Shown here: piece by piece, positions 37,801 to 48,970 of the stretch
Layout: each line of letters opens with the position of its first letter
How positions within the stretch are numbered: the first letter of the stretch is position 1
NCBI RefSeq assembly: GCF_000002995.4
Contig: NW_025062477.1
Coordinates: 6,792,649-6,856,648 of the forward strand
Direction of reading: 5' to 3'
DNA: 64,000 nt
DNA from: Brugia malayi
Lineage: Eukaryota > Nematoda > Chromadorea > Rhabditida > Onchocercidae
Notes under the pieces: model-generated
Databases searched by the model: none
What the model was told of the DNA's origin: nothing
The model's input: the letters and a program-made list of their open reading frames with translations, nothing else
Position numbers and translations under genes: made by a program

Positions 37801-40800
37801 TAACGATTTTCTTGCATAGCAGAAACAGTTAGTACTGTTTTATAATAGTTTACATTGTACCGATTGAGTAATCTTTCAGTGTCTTTTATCTTTTGTCAGC
37901 ATAATTTTTGGGAAATAATTGCCAACATCTATTTATTTTTGACAATTCTTGGAATGTAATTATGTCTTCCCAAGCTTATACTGATTTCTGTAATAAAATT
38001 TTGAAAAAGTAATATTCTGCAGTTTATCAAACTAACGTAAATAGTATCCCATTGCAGAAATGAAAGTAATGTTGTTGTCCACTGAGTACCAATATTCCAT
38101 AATCCATAAATAATACAGAGTACCAGCAAAATTCGTTGGTTTCTTTTCATTACAGTTGTCACTGACGAGTCCTTTATGAGATCAGATGCAAAATTTCTCT
38201 TTTCTTTGGAGTAAATTTTATTCTATAGAAGAGAAGAATGGAGACGCATAAAGAGGGAGGGATGGTTGGGCTACTGAAATGAGATGAGATAGACGATCGT
38301 TCGGGTGAAATTATATAGGTGTTTTCGATGTTTGGTAAGAAAAGGGTCACAGACCGGATTGGACAAGATATTCGGGATGACCGGAACAAAAAGATTGTAA
38401 TGATGTGCGGAATAGACCGTTTTTCTGGCCTGCTGTGCAGCTGTATTTCACTGAAATGGTGCGGTAGTATTGTTGAAATGGGTGGGCAAGAAGGTGGCGT
38501 TGATTGTGTTCAAGAATGAAATTTTGTTGTAGTGACAGGTACGGATGAGTAAGTATCGAAGAGAAGTTTACAAAGTACTGGAGAAAGGGTCTGAGATGAA
38601 GCAGGAACAAGAGTTATGAAAAGAATGCCATCAAAGCAATGATAGGGAATACGGGTCGAGTGGCGAGGAGTGTAATGAAACAGGTTTTTATTCAAATTGG
38701 GGCAGTTGGGAAGTGTGGGCGTTCAACTAATTTGGCATCGATTAGAAGATGAAGAAAACAGGAGTTTTTCCGCTATAAGTTGAGAAGAAGACTACTTAAG
38801 GTGGATAGAGAAGATCTAAAGTCCGTTAGAATTCAACAAATTGCAGATACTGTTTGAAGGCTTTAATGAAATTACAAGGAATTATATGAGTTTTAGTCAT
38901 ATCTTTAAATCGTCTCATATCATATTTTAATTATGTTTCCTCCCCGAATTCTTTTTTTTTTTATGTTCGAAAACAATTTGTATATCTTTATCCTGTATTT
39001 TATTTGAAAATTTCGATTCTTATCAGCCCTACAGTTATTTTAATGGAAGATATCCCTACAAATAAGACATAGTTAATGTAGTGCACTATTTAATTTTTGT
39101 CAATTTTTTTTTACTTTTTGGTACTTACACTTTCGTTGTATCTAATAAAATGATGAGTGGTATCATTATTATTATTAAATTATTGCTATTATTGTTACTA
39201 ATTATTATTATTATTACTATTATTATTAATCATTGTTATTATTATTATTAATCATTATTATCACCATTTATTATTATTGATTATTATCAATCATTATTTA
39301 TTATTACTACCTATTATTATTATTAATTATTGTTATTATTATTGATTATTATTACTAACTATTATTAAACTGTTGTAGCATAAATGATTTTCAATTTCCA
39401 AAGTTTTCTTTACTCTTCCAAGTTCTTTTGTTGAATGCTTGAGGTACTGAAGCTCATTTCACAATTCTCCGCGCCTTGATCTTTTACATACATTGCGAAA
39501 ATTTCTGTTTTTTACAAAGAGCCCATTAGAAATATTCCACACAAGTTTTAGTTTCGACTGACGATTTAATGGGTTAGTCACCCATGTTTATTTCTTTCAG
39601 TTTTAGGTGTTTGTTCAAAAATTTTTAGAAATAGTAATTCAATTGCTATCAAAGTTTTCGTAAATAATTTGAAGGAAAAGAACATATATATCTTATTTAG
39701 CTTATACGCAAAATAAAAAAATAAAAACTTTTATCTTTAGCAATCAAAGTGCACCCGATTATGAAATAAGCCTTAATATCCTAAGCAATTCATCAATCTT
39801 TCATGGCTTAATTCGATGTCTATAAATGTATTCAGCTCTGATTATTCAATTATTTCCATTTTCATCAATAATATCATCATATCCATCGGTACTGTCATGT
39901 GAACAAATATTACAAGTTGGATTAGTTTGTCTCCATTTTTAAAGATTCTTTTTAGTAAATTATGATGGTAATTACTATCGCGCTAGTGATTTCACAAAAC
40001 TTAAGTCAGGAAATTGTGTCTGATTAGTCGTTTTCTCTGCTTTTTTTTTTTTCAAAGTTATATAATGGAATTTGTTAGAATGTCGGCACAAAATTTCTTT
40101 TTTGCAGTGTTTTACATTCGATAGAATCAATCCTAGTTGTATTTCGGAAGTGAGCGATTAAGTAGAAATAATAGTAGATTAGTAGATAGTATGAATTGTG
40201 GTTATTTTTAGATACTGATTTAATAATATGTAAAAAAAAATTCCTTTTTTAAGGATTCTACAACAAACCAACTGTATACCAAAAATTTCCTTGCTTACTG
40301 GAATGCCTTTTATATAGCTTGACTTAAATATGTCATCCTCCCATTCAGTATATACGAAACATCTAAGGCAAGCTATGGAGAGGTAAAGCTGTCTATAAGT
40401 TTAACAGTTTTCAATTGAATTTCAAAAAATTATCAACAAACTTTCTTGTTTTTCCACTCAATTGGAATGGTAAAGTGAATATAATGAACTCAGATGAAAG
40501 AGTTGAGTTATTGCTAATTAACACTATTTGAATTTACGATCTCTGATTATTGAGATATCAATTCTTCATGATATCAGACTCTTTTAATACCGCTAATTTA
40601 ATACGGTCTTCCTACTAATGTTTGCATGAAATGCTTCCCCACTTTTAACAGTACGTTGATAATCAGGTTTAGGCTCAGCATTTCATCACTGTTCCGTAGA
40701 TAATTCTTTCTAGACCTTATTGTAGCATCCTTCATAATTTGAGATGTTTTGTTCATAGCGAATAATATGTGTGATTTAGAGGAAATAAATCCCATTGCTA

Positions 40801-43800
40801 GTAAAAGACCAATGTTACTAGCTAATGGTTGCATTCTAACAGTGGGAATGATGAAAATATTTTCCGTCCTTCTTTTACAAAACAAATAAACTCAGCTGGA
40901 AAAAAGAAGGAGGGACTGGACTAATCATAATCATATATTGTCATATTTTGAATTATAAAATACTTGTTTTTGGAAAGCATATCGGATTATCAATATGATT
41001 AATAATGAATTGGAGAAACTTTCATTTAAAATATATACATTAAAGGTGGTTTGGATTTGAAAACCCAGGAAGCGGCATTGCGACAACGACCCGACATTGT
41101 AATCGCTACACCGGGAAGGCTGATTGATCATCTGCATAATGCGCCTAATTTCTCACTTGCTGATGTTGAGGTATTTTTTCAGTACTGTTTTTTAATTAAT
41201 TTAATTTCCAAAATGTGAGAATAGTTTTGAGATAGTTATTATAGGATAGTTTCGTTTATTTCTGTATCACTTTGTGGAGTAATGTGTGAAACGGATGGAA
41301 GTATGGTGGATTTTCGACTGTTTGATTTCTTAGACCTTGTATCTTGGAAATCTTTACTTTTTTAAGATTTTGGTTCTGGATGAGGCAGATCGAATGTTAG
41401 ATGAAGCTTTCTCCATTCAAATGAAAGAAATTATGCATTTATGTGCGCGAAATAGGCAGACGATGCTATTTTCGGCTACTATGACAGATCAGGTATATAT
41501 GTTTCGAATTCCTTATTTTTTCTATTTATTTAGTTTATAACAAATTATCTTGTGCTCAACTGCATTAATATGCATTATATAATATAAGCACTTAAGGGTG
41601 ATAAGTATACTAAGGCAAATAATGGTGAGGATGTGAAATCCAGCTCTTGGCAGATAACTCAGAAGTCTTTACCATTACAATGTAAAAGTTTTCTTTAATA
41701 TTACAATTCTGATGTACAGTTTAATTCATTGGTGTCAACTGAGCAATATTTTGAGATCGAAGAGTTAGCAGCTGTTTCTTTAAAAAATCCGGTAAAATTA
41801 TTCATCAGTGGTAATACGGAAACAGCTTTAAATCTTCGGCAGGAATTTGTACGTATACGGGAGAATCATGAAGCCGACCGGGAATGTATTGTAGCAGGTA
41901 ACACAGTTTTTTTTTTGATTATTCCAGAAATTCTTTATCATGTCATTTTGTCATTTTTTTAGGTCTAGTTACACGGAATTTTCCTGACCACACAATAATA
42001 TTCGTGAAGACGAAGAAAACTTGTCGGCGACTCCATATTGTATTGGGTCTTTTGGGAGCTAAGGTAAGTTGTTTGGAATTTTTTCGTTTAAGTAAATTTT
42101 TTTTTTTATTCAAATTCAGCTGAATGTTTTGTAATGGCAAGTATTAACTGAAAGTCTAAAAGAAGTCCGGTCATTTGAATTTGTACGCAATCCGTTTTGA
42201 ATACTGCTTTTTATTCTGAATGCTTAACTAAACTATTACTAGTTGGATGAAACTACAATGTTCAAAACGTAAGATGATTCATCATATTAATTTTTTAAGG
42301 TTGGTCAACTCCACAGCGGTTTAACACAAAGACAACGTGTTGAGGCGCTGTTTCGATTTAAAAAAGCTGAACTTGATGTGCTAGTTTCGACGGATCTCGC
42401 AGCTAGAGGACTTGACGTGGAAGGAGTCAAGACAGTAAGTTCTGTTTACAAAATCGGAAGGTAGGTAACTATACGTTCTTTCGAAGTTCAATAAGATCGA
42501 AGATTTGGAAGAAAGGAACCCATTGATTATTTCGTTATTGATTGAGCCGCTAATATTCATACAGTGTTTTTGCAAATAGGTCATTAATATGGATATGCCT
42601 ACTACGCTGAAGCAATACATTCATCGTGTTGGTCGAACTGCTCGGGCAGGACGTGTAGGACGATCTATTTCTTTGGTGGGTGAAAGTGAACGAAAAATTC
42701 TAAAGGAAATTGTAGCTTCAAATAAAGAAGGTTCCTTGAAGCAGCGACTCATAAGTGCTAGTCAGTTTTTCAGTCTTTTGCTTTATACAGAATTGGTCCG
42801 TTGAATTTTATAATAATATAGTTCTTATTTTAATTCGTAAGTAAGAGATAAAACTTTTCCTCATTACAGATGTGATCGATGCTTATAAGAATAGAATTGA
42901 AAGTTTAAAAGAGAGTATTGAAAAGATTAAAGAAGAGGAAGAAGTAGAAAGAACTCTGCGACTTGCGCAGGAGGAGTTACAAAGAGGTAAGACAAGACTG
43001 GAAGGAAGTACGGAGAAAAGACACTGGATGAAGATGCAGAAACCATTGCTTAATGAGAAAGGTAAAATATATTACATTTGAGCTCTTGCAAAATATGCCT
43101 GTCAGCTTCATAATAATATTCTAAAACGAAATATTTGTATCGTCTAACAGAGCTGATATAGAAACTTTCAATTCTGCAATCTAAATGTTAGTCTACTTGA
43201 GATCAAATGTGTTCACAGAGTTAAAAAAATGGGAATAGATATACATTGGGTATGGATAATGAAAGTTTTCACGATATTCTGTATAACCTCTTTCTCATTT
43301 CAAGATGCGAAGAAAAGTAAGAATCATAACACTAGCGATGATGGAAGTGAGGTAGAGTTTTTTCTTTAAAGCTGTGAAGTATTACAGTAGCGGCTAGATT
43401 TTATACAAGCTTTAGTATTTTCAACTTACGAAGTTGAAATGTTTCATATGGGTAGTATCTTCCGTTACTTTGACAATGATCCATTATGGCCTTTCAATGT
43501 TAGTAATGCAATATGCTCAGCCTCTGTACCTCTGTTTCTTGCTGTTGTGCAGCCTACTTTATTATTGAAGCTTACCTGTTCCTAGTTGCCAAATAATTTA
43601 ATTCTTTGGGATTATTCCTGTGTAGGAAGAATTACGAGCTCGACGATTAGCTGAATTTCAAGTGCGTTCAGCGAAACGGGCAAGGAAAGGGAAAAAATTA
43701 CAAGCATTTTGCGAAAACAATGATCGCCGTTCGAATGAGGGGAAGAAGCGAAAATTGAGATCGTTCACAAGCGAATTAACAGATGTGAGAAAGAAGGCCG

Positions 43801-43954
43801 TAAAACGATTTAGATATGGGTAAGCAAACTTGAAATTGTGAGCAACTATTACTAATCGTTGGAACTCTCTTGATTTCCTGGTTGCAGGCCTGAAGATTCA
43901 GATTTCAAAGCAGTAAAGATGAAAAAGAAAAAAGCACGAAGAACCGTAAGTTGA
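31807..43954 (+). CDS. DDX27: ATP-dependent RNA helicase, DDX27/Drs1 type
   Basis: A nucleolar DEAD-box helicase for large-subunit rRNA processing. Sixteen exons join in phase: 31807-31872, 32354-32444, 32915-33067, 33293-33435, 33680-33898, 34144-34204, 41046-41170, 41367-41492, 41756-41897, 41963-42063, 42300-42434, 42580-42760, 42870-43061, 43305-43351, 43626-43819 and 43888-43954; 680 aa (human about 770-800). Motifs in order: Q-motif FAEPTRIQ, Walker [36 protein letters not shown] and HRVGRTAR. The DDX27-specific stretches [21 protein letters not shown] and [14 protein letters not shown] point to this subfamily. An acidic N terminus, a FVFD segment and a Lys/Arg-rich tail ([10 protein letters not shown]) fit nucleolar targeting. 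The first exon and its donor at 31,872 rest only on phase and weak similarity. The last codons overlap a good donor (GTAAGT at 43,946), so another 3' exon is possible. Intron 6 is 6.8 kb and hosts another gene. Confidence 0.95.
34523..38162 (-). CDS. major facilitator superfamily transporter, SLC22A18-like
   Basis: A 12-helix MFS permease, probably an organic-ion or drug exporter; the substrate is not known. Eight exons join in phase on the minus strand: 38162-38037, 37409-37329, 37146-37033, 36721-36518, 36289-36110, 35812-35684, 35326-35076 and 34757-34523 (TAA), giving 439 aa. Helix 1 starts [14 protein letters not shown]. The MFS motif A is read across an exon junction as [12 protein letters not shown] (G-x3-D-x2-G). 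Similarity to SLC22A18 (ORCTL2) is collinear by eye, for example [53 protein letters not shown] and SSVDI-like residues then [16 protein letters not shown] near the end. About 25 extra residues lie around helix 4, and the acceptor at 36,721 could be misplaced there. It lies wholly within intron 6 of the helicase, antisense. The start is the first Met of the open exon. Family certain, subfamily probable. Confidence 0.88.
37270..37309. repeat. perfect 17-bp hairpin in a transporter intron
   Basis: Arms around AAAAAGTTCATCAAAA and its complement are separated by about 6 nt. A 20-nt part (TTCATCAAAAAATAAGTTTT) at 37,277-37,296 is also present as an exact direct copy at 37,215-37,234. Both lie between the second and third exons of the minus-strand transporter. 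Confidence 0.85.
38170..38720. other. upstream region of the nested transporter
   Basis: This stretch is richer in G+C than the rest of the intron and purine-rich on the plus strand. It has overlapping open frames on both strands (38,319-38,519 plus; 38,347-38,610 minus) that match nothing I know and have no splice support. Its place directly 5' of the transporter ATG suggests promoter and 5' UTR rather than protein coding. Confidence 0.4.
39163..39366. repeat. imperfect (ATT)n array
   Basis: About 200 bases are built almost entirely from ATT/TTA triplets with interruptions. The array lies in the large helicase intron, upstream of the nested transporter. Confidence 0.95.
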
Positions 43955-44006
43955 AGACTATCGAATTTTAAAATTTAAAAATGTTTTAAAGTTTTTTGCT
44001 TTTTCA

Positions 44007-44012
44007 ATAAAA
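44007..44012 (+). terminator. poly(A) signal of the helicase gene
   Basis: AATAAA lies 53 nt after the proposed helicase stop codon. It supports ending the gene here. Confidence 0.65.
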
Positions 44013-44422
44013 GTTGAATTTGTAACATTTAGTTTTTACATTATAAGTCAGAGTAGGTCTCAATAATTCATTGAATTATGCCTACCAAAGAATGACTCAT
44101 TCATTGGTAAAAAAAAAAAAAAAAAACTTATATATTTTAAATCGTATCACTATTTGGTTGGAATTCAGATGACGCAAACTTTTATAAAATAATTTGACCA
44201 AGAAATATGCTGTGTTTCTAAAGCAAATTCATACTATTTTAATCATCGTTCTAAGCTGTAGTGGATAGTCTGGAATAGTTTCAAACATTGTTGATATCTT
44301 CGAGTAAAATTTAACGGATGATAACAGTGATATTTCCAATAAAAAAGGCTGCCATCAACACATAAAGAAAAAAATGGATAAACATGGTAAAGAATGAAAA
44401 AACAAACATAACATTAAAGTGC

Positions 44423-44428
44423 TTTATT
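44423..44428 (-). terminator. poly(A) signal of the F-box gene
   Basis: AATAAA on the minus strand lies 45 nt after the F-box protein stop codon. With the helicase signal it leaves about 410 bp between the two convergent 3' ends. Confidence 0.65.
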
Positions 44429-44472
44429 TAAGAGCATTTGCTATAGGTCACTTAAAAAAACAAACCGGAAAT

Positions 44473-46196
44473 TCAAGCCGAAATGAATGCTGATGGAAAA
44501 TGAATTACTGTGCCACAACAACCGAACCCATCTATTTGAGATAAATCATTCACAACCGCGTTGATATCGCCATCGTATGTGTCATGAAAAACGCAACCAC
44601 TTTCTGTTTCTGTCCAATTAATAAAGTGATTCATTCTAACTGTAATCATCAGTTTAGGGCGTTTCAGGTTCAGACGCTGCAATATGTTAATATCCGCCTA
44701 AAAAAAAGGATTTTTTCAGTTGCAAAAGCTTACAGAAAATTTATACAATAATTTTCACGAGTCATCGCAGTTTTATCCCTATAACACGACAAGGAGTCAC
44801 GTTCATATCTCGTTATCCAGAAACTTTTAAAATTTTTTTGTGTCTGTGCTTGTTTACTTTGGATAATGAATATGAGTGCAGCCAAGCAATGCAATCCAAA
44901 CACTAGTCTCTTTCTACCCATCCAGTGACCCTACTAACAGTTTCTTCCGACAGTTCAGATATTGATTTTGAACTAGCAGTTCCCGCTATGAGATTTCAAA
45001 TTTGTAGGTTTTCAACAATTTCATGTAATAAAAAGTGAAAATTTGAAGTTCAGTAACTGTTAAATGTAGGGTTATTTATTTATTTATTTCATTTGGATAA
45101 CGATTCCACAGAATTTTTTCATTAGTAATAAAGCTATACCTTATTGTCATGAAGTCTCAGGAATCGTAATTTCGGCAAATTTTCATCACACAGATTGTCC
45201 CAAGCTTTATTTTCATAGGAATTACCGATTTTACTTAAATCTAGCAAGACCAGATCACTAAAATGAGACCCTTCAAAAAAAGACATTTACCCTAAAGAAT
45301 AGCTGTACAAGTAATGGTAATGTTTCTCTTCAAAGCCGTTCAAAACTAACAAATGTATTGAAGTAAATAAAAATCATTAGGTTCCCGAACTCTACATTTA
45401 TTATTACACCGAATTTTGTGGAAATCCGTTAGCAATCGCTCTGAACGCGAAAACTCCATTTTTAAATTTTTTTAAAGACAACTAAGTGAAGCAAGAGATA
45501 AAGTTTGTACTAAGTAAAATAAGATATTCGGGTACATTAATAAATAACAGGGCGTAGCAAGTATAAAAATTGGATATGAAATAGAGAAAGCTAAGAAATT
45601 ACTTGAAATTTTTGGTAACGAACTGAACGATATTGTTGCCCATAAACTCATTGCGTTGCAAATTGAGCGTTCGCAGTTTTGGGCAACTAAATTTGGTATT
45701 TATTACATAAGCTAGGGAATTTTTGAATGATTATGTTGTAAATTTATTAGCAAATATCACCAATTTGAACAAATCAAATATAATCTTTTTTTCCAAATAT
45801 TGTTACTAGTTTATTGCAGTTTTACAAGATCTCTTTTCAACTCTACCAAAACTGCTGAGACTCTTGAATAACAGTGACATAACATACTTTTTAGCAATGA
45901 CCTTTACAAGTTCCGCACTGCACATCTGGAATTCGGTAAGAGCTAAATTTCTAAGTCTATACGGGAATGATTTTTCCGGTTCTTTATCTGGTAAAGTAAA
46001 TAAATTAATCATTCCTTCTGTAGTAAGGTTACAGTATTGATCACCACACGCTAAACGAAACTCCTCCAGATTGCATAAATTCTGCAAATCAGAATGCAAC
46101 AAATTTGATAACAGTGTAGCTATATTTTAGTGTAATAAAACTTGTGGTCAATAAATTTTCCCACATTAAAAACCGGTTAGAAGTGAGAAATTTAAA

Positions 46197-46230
<34 letters not shown>

Positions 46231-48970
46231 CATTCTGCGAAATACAGTAATTAGTAATCAACACGCAACATCGCAATCTTAATTTGAAGCGTATGAAAAA
46301 ATCCATTATCCTCTTTCAATTATTGTCACTCAGTATAGCAATCAAATTGATTAAATAGAATTTTATGGACAAATTTCACTTACCTTCAAATGCAAAATAT
46401 CCTCATCATCGGTGTAAAGACACATATCCAAAGACAAAAGTTTCAAATTATGCAAAAGACCAATGTAGCGAAAATCGTGATTTGTAATGAAATACCCAAG
46501 ATAAAGTTCGGTAAGTGTTAATCGCCATGGAGAAATCCTGATCCCATAGAAGCTAATAAATAACAATTACAGGTTGCCTTACATTTTTATAAGTCGATTG
46601 AGACCATTGAGAAAACCGCTTCACCTTCTTAGCTTTCTAACAACTATATTGGGTACAAATCTTAATGGAAATTTTGTTCAGTAATAAAGGTTATGAATCA
46701 CATACATCTCAAAGGAGGATTTAAATAGTCTAGAAGTTTTCGGGAAAAAGCGAATCGCTTAAGTCGTTTCTACTATGAATAATACTAATGGGTCGTTTCA
46801 ATTTTCGAAATTTTCGGTTATTTAAGACGTATCAAGTTAACAGCAACGGACAAAATAATTTTTGGAAAAAAATTTACTTAATTTTGGCTGCCCCATTTTC
46901 AATATGCAATACTTTCAGTTGTCGTTTCCAAGACAATAGTTTCATGTCAGCCCCATCCCAATATTCATTCATATCACCAATAAAAAAATTTTCGATTTTC
47001 GGGAAGGTATTCTCATTCTCAAATAACAGCCTCAACATTTCATTCCACTCTCCTGAACACTGAACACGAGAGGAACACTGCAATGTTGGTATTTGAAATC
47101 ACCAAAATCCTTATAAACCAGTGGCTTTTTCAAACTTTGCAGGACACTAAAGAGAAAAAATTGAACAAGAATAGCAAGGGGTTTCCAGATAATTTTCAAT
47201 ATAAATCATACACGCTTGACACCTTCCATATGTAACGTATCAAGATTGGGAAAACAATCAGATAATTTCTTCAGCAATGCTGCATTCATTTCTGTAAAAG
47301 CCTAACTGAAATTCTAACACATTAAATATCATAAGCTAAAGAAAAATATTAAAAGAAGTAAATATTACAAAACCCATACAAGGTGTTTCAAATTTACATG
47401 GATTCTATTCCTAAAGGTGTCTCGCTTTAAAGACTTATCTTTCAGTGCACAGGAATGCTTAAAAATTTTACAAAACAACAATTGTCACTACACTATATGA
47501 ATTAATTTTAAGAGAAGTTGTTTAAGAAGGAAGAAGTTTTTAAGCAATTTTAATTCAAATGTCCTAAAGGAAAGTAAACGATAACCGTCAAAAGAACTGA
47601 TATCGAGATGGGTGACGTTGGGCATGTATATATCGAATAAGTTGCTAACTTGAGTGGATGGCAATACCACTGTACAATCGATGCAGAGTTTGCGAAGATG
47701 GTGAGAATTCTATGAATATATTCACAAGCATAATTCCAAAAACACAAATATTGACGAGGAAAGTGAAATTAAATGTAAATCTAGTCCCAATTCTTGTCTA
47801 CGCTTAAGCATCCTGTTGGAATTTTTAGAATTCAGGATTTCATATCATGTCTTGAATACAACATGCTGACGATTGCTAATCGAAACTTTTTAAAATAACT
47901 TTCTAGCAGCTTCACACTTCTTCCTAACTGTGCTTTCGCTCATTATTTCTATTTATCACCCCGAATAGAGGTGCTGATCAGAAAACAAGCATCTGGATGT
48001 CATAAATGATACGAAAACCTAAATTCTATTCTGAAAAACTTAATTCTGTTTTGAAAAGTCACTGAATTGAAAAACACTCAATTTTTGTTCCATTCTATAC
48101 TCAGACGTTTATAGCTGTAGAGAGATGTATTAGTAATCTATAAAGTCCGAAAAGTACAAACATTCCCAAGCAACTTCTACATTATTTTAATAAATTGCTA
48201 AAAATTTGACAGAATTAAACAACATCAACCTTAGCAAAAAATTCTTTGACACTTTTGTATGCCAGTGTACGGTAGGTAACCAGAACTCTAACTTCGTTCA
48301 AGAGAGTAGAGCTATTTGCTAAATTATTCCAACGGCGAGATACCAAGGAAAAACAATTAATCAAATCGATCGGATGACAGTAACCAAATATCATCAGCAG
48401 TATATCATCCGGCAAATCGTTTATTGTAGTAAGTACTCCCTGAATGAGTTATTGGCGCTTGTTTCTCGAAAGAGTTTTTTAAGAAATTTTTCCAAAAGAT
48501 AAATGAGCTCTCAAATAATTAGTACACATTTTTTTTCATAAAATATATGTTCAGAATTAAAAGTACCTGCTCGTTTCCAAAATTTTGAAGATATTCTTTT
48601 TTTCTTCCTTTTGAAATCTAAAAAAAACGAGAATTATTTTTCTTTGGATCAGCATTACAATACCACAGAGAAAGTTAAATCAATCATATGGAATTACCTG
48701 GCGGTGAAAAGAGACTACTTGACAAATGTGTCTTCCCATTTCATCTTTCAGCAGTGGATAATGCATCTGTAAGCAGGCAGCACTTTTCCTGAAATCAAAA
48801 ACTTCGAAAGGATATATGGTATTAACAGAGTCAATCTTATGGTCTAGATTCCACATGTTGTTTTTGTAATAAAATGGAAAATTACGCTTTGAAAAATTTA
48901 TATCTTCTGTCAATTCTGTCGTATTTACGCGACAGTGGCCGATATTGCCCTGGCGATTCTGTGAATGCAT
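44473..48970 (-). CDS. F-box and leucine-rich-repeat protein
   Basis: A presumed substrate adaptor of an SCF (Skp1-cullin-F-box) ubiquitin ligase. Eleven exons join in phase: 48970-48698, 48617-48567, 48439-48230, 47709-47586, 47291-47212, 47077-46878, 46552-46384, 46081-45888, 45686-45603, 45257-45140 and 44697-44473; 575 aa. The F-box is at residues about 115-155 (INDLPDDILLMIFGYCHPID, then SLVSRRWNNLA), the Skp1-binding fold. After it come irregular leucine-rich repeats: HHLRKLCID, NVTHLDIS, FPNLDTLHMEG, LTELYLGYF, LHNLKLLSLDM, LCNLEEFRLAC, CPKLRTLNLQRN, LVLLDLSKIG and LPKLRFLRLHDN. The N-terminal 90 residues are not recognised. The order F-box then C-terminal LRRs is that of FBXL proteins; the particular orthologue and its target are unknown. 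It is convergent with the helicase and points the same way as the next gene upstream. Two small exons (47212, 45603) rest on phase and LRR pattern. Confidence 0.88.

Larger units (their letters stand above)
34205..41045 (+). other. 6.8-kb helicase intron hosting a nested antisense gene
   Basis: The intron splits the codon for the first Gly of GGLDLKTQ between exons 34144-34204 and 41046-41170. It contains the complete minus-strand transporter (34,523-38,162), its purine-rich upstream segment (38,170-38,720) and an ATT-rich array (39,163-39,366). From 39,370 to 41,040 I see only AT-rich sequence. A minus-strand open frame at 40,598-40,885 has no recognisable homology or splice context. Confidence 0.9.

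Noticed and set aside
39163..39366. ATT array considered as a possible origin or CRISPR-like array
   Set aside because: No regular spacers or longer repeat unit; it is a simple trinucleotide-derived tract.
40598..40885. 95-codon minus-strand frame in the helicase intron
   Set aside because: No splice partner, no family resemblance, and upstream of an already complete transporter. Kept only as a note.
41720..41755. Earlier acceptor for the helicase exon at 41,756
   Set aside because: It is in frame and would add 12 residues, but it breaks the exact alignment [17 protein letters not shown] with DDX27, so the shorter exon is preferred. Real use is possible.
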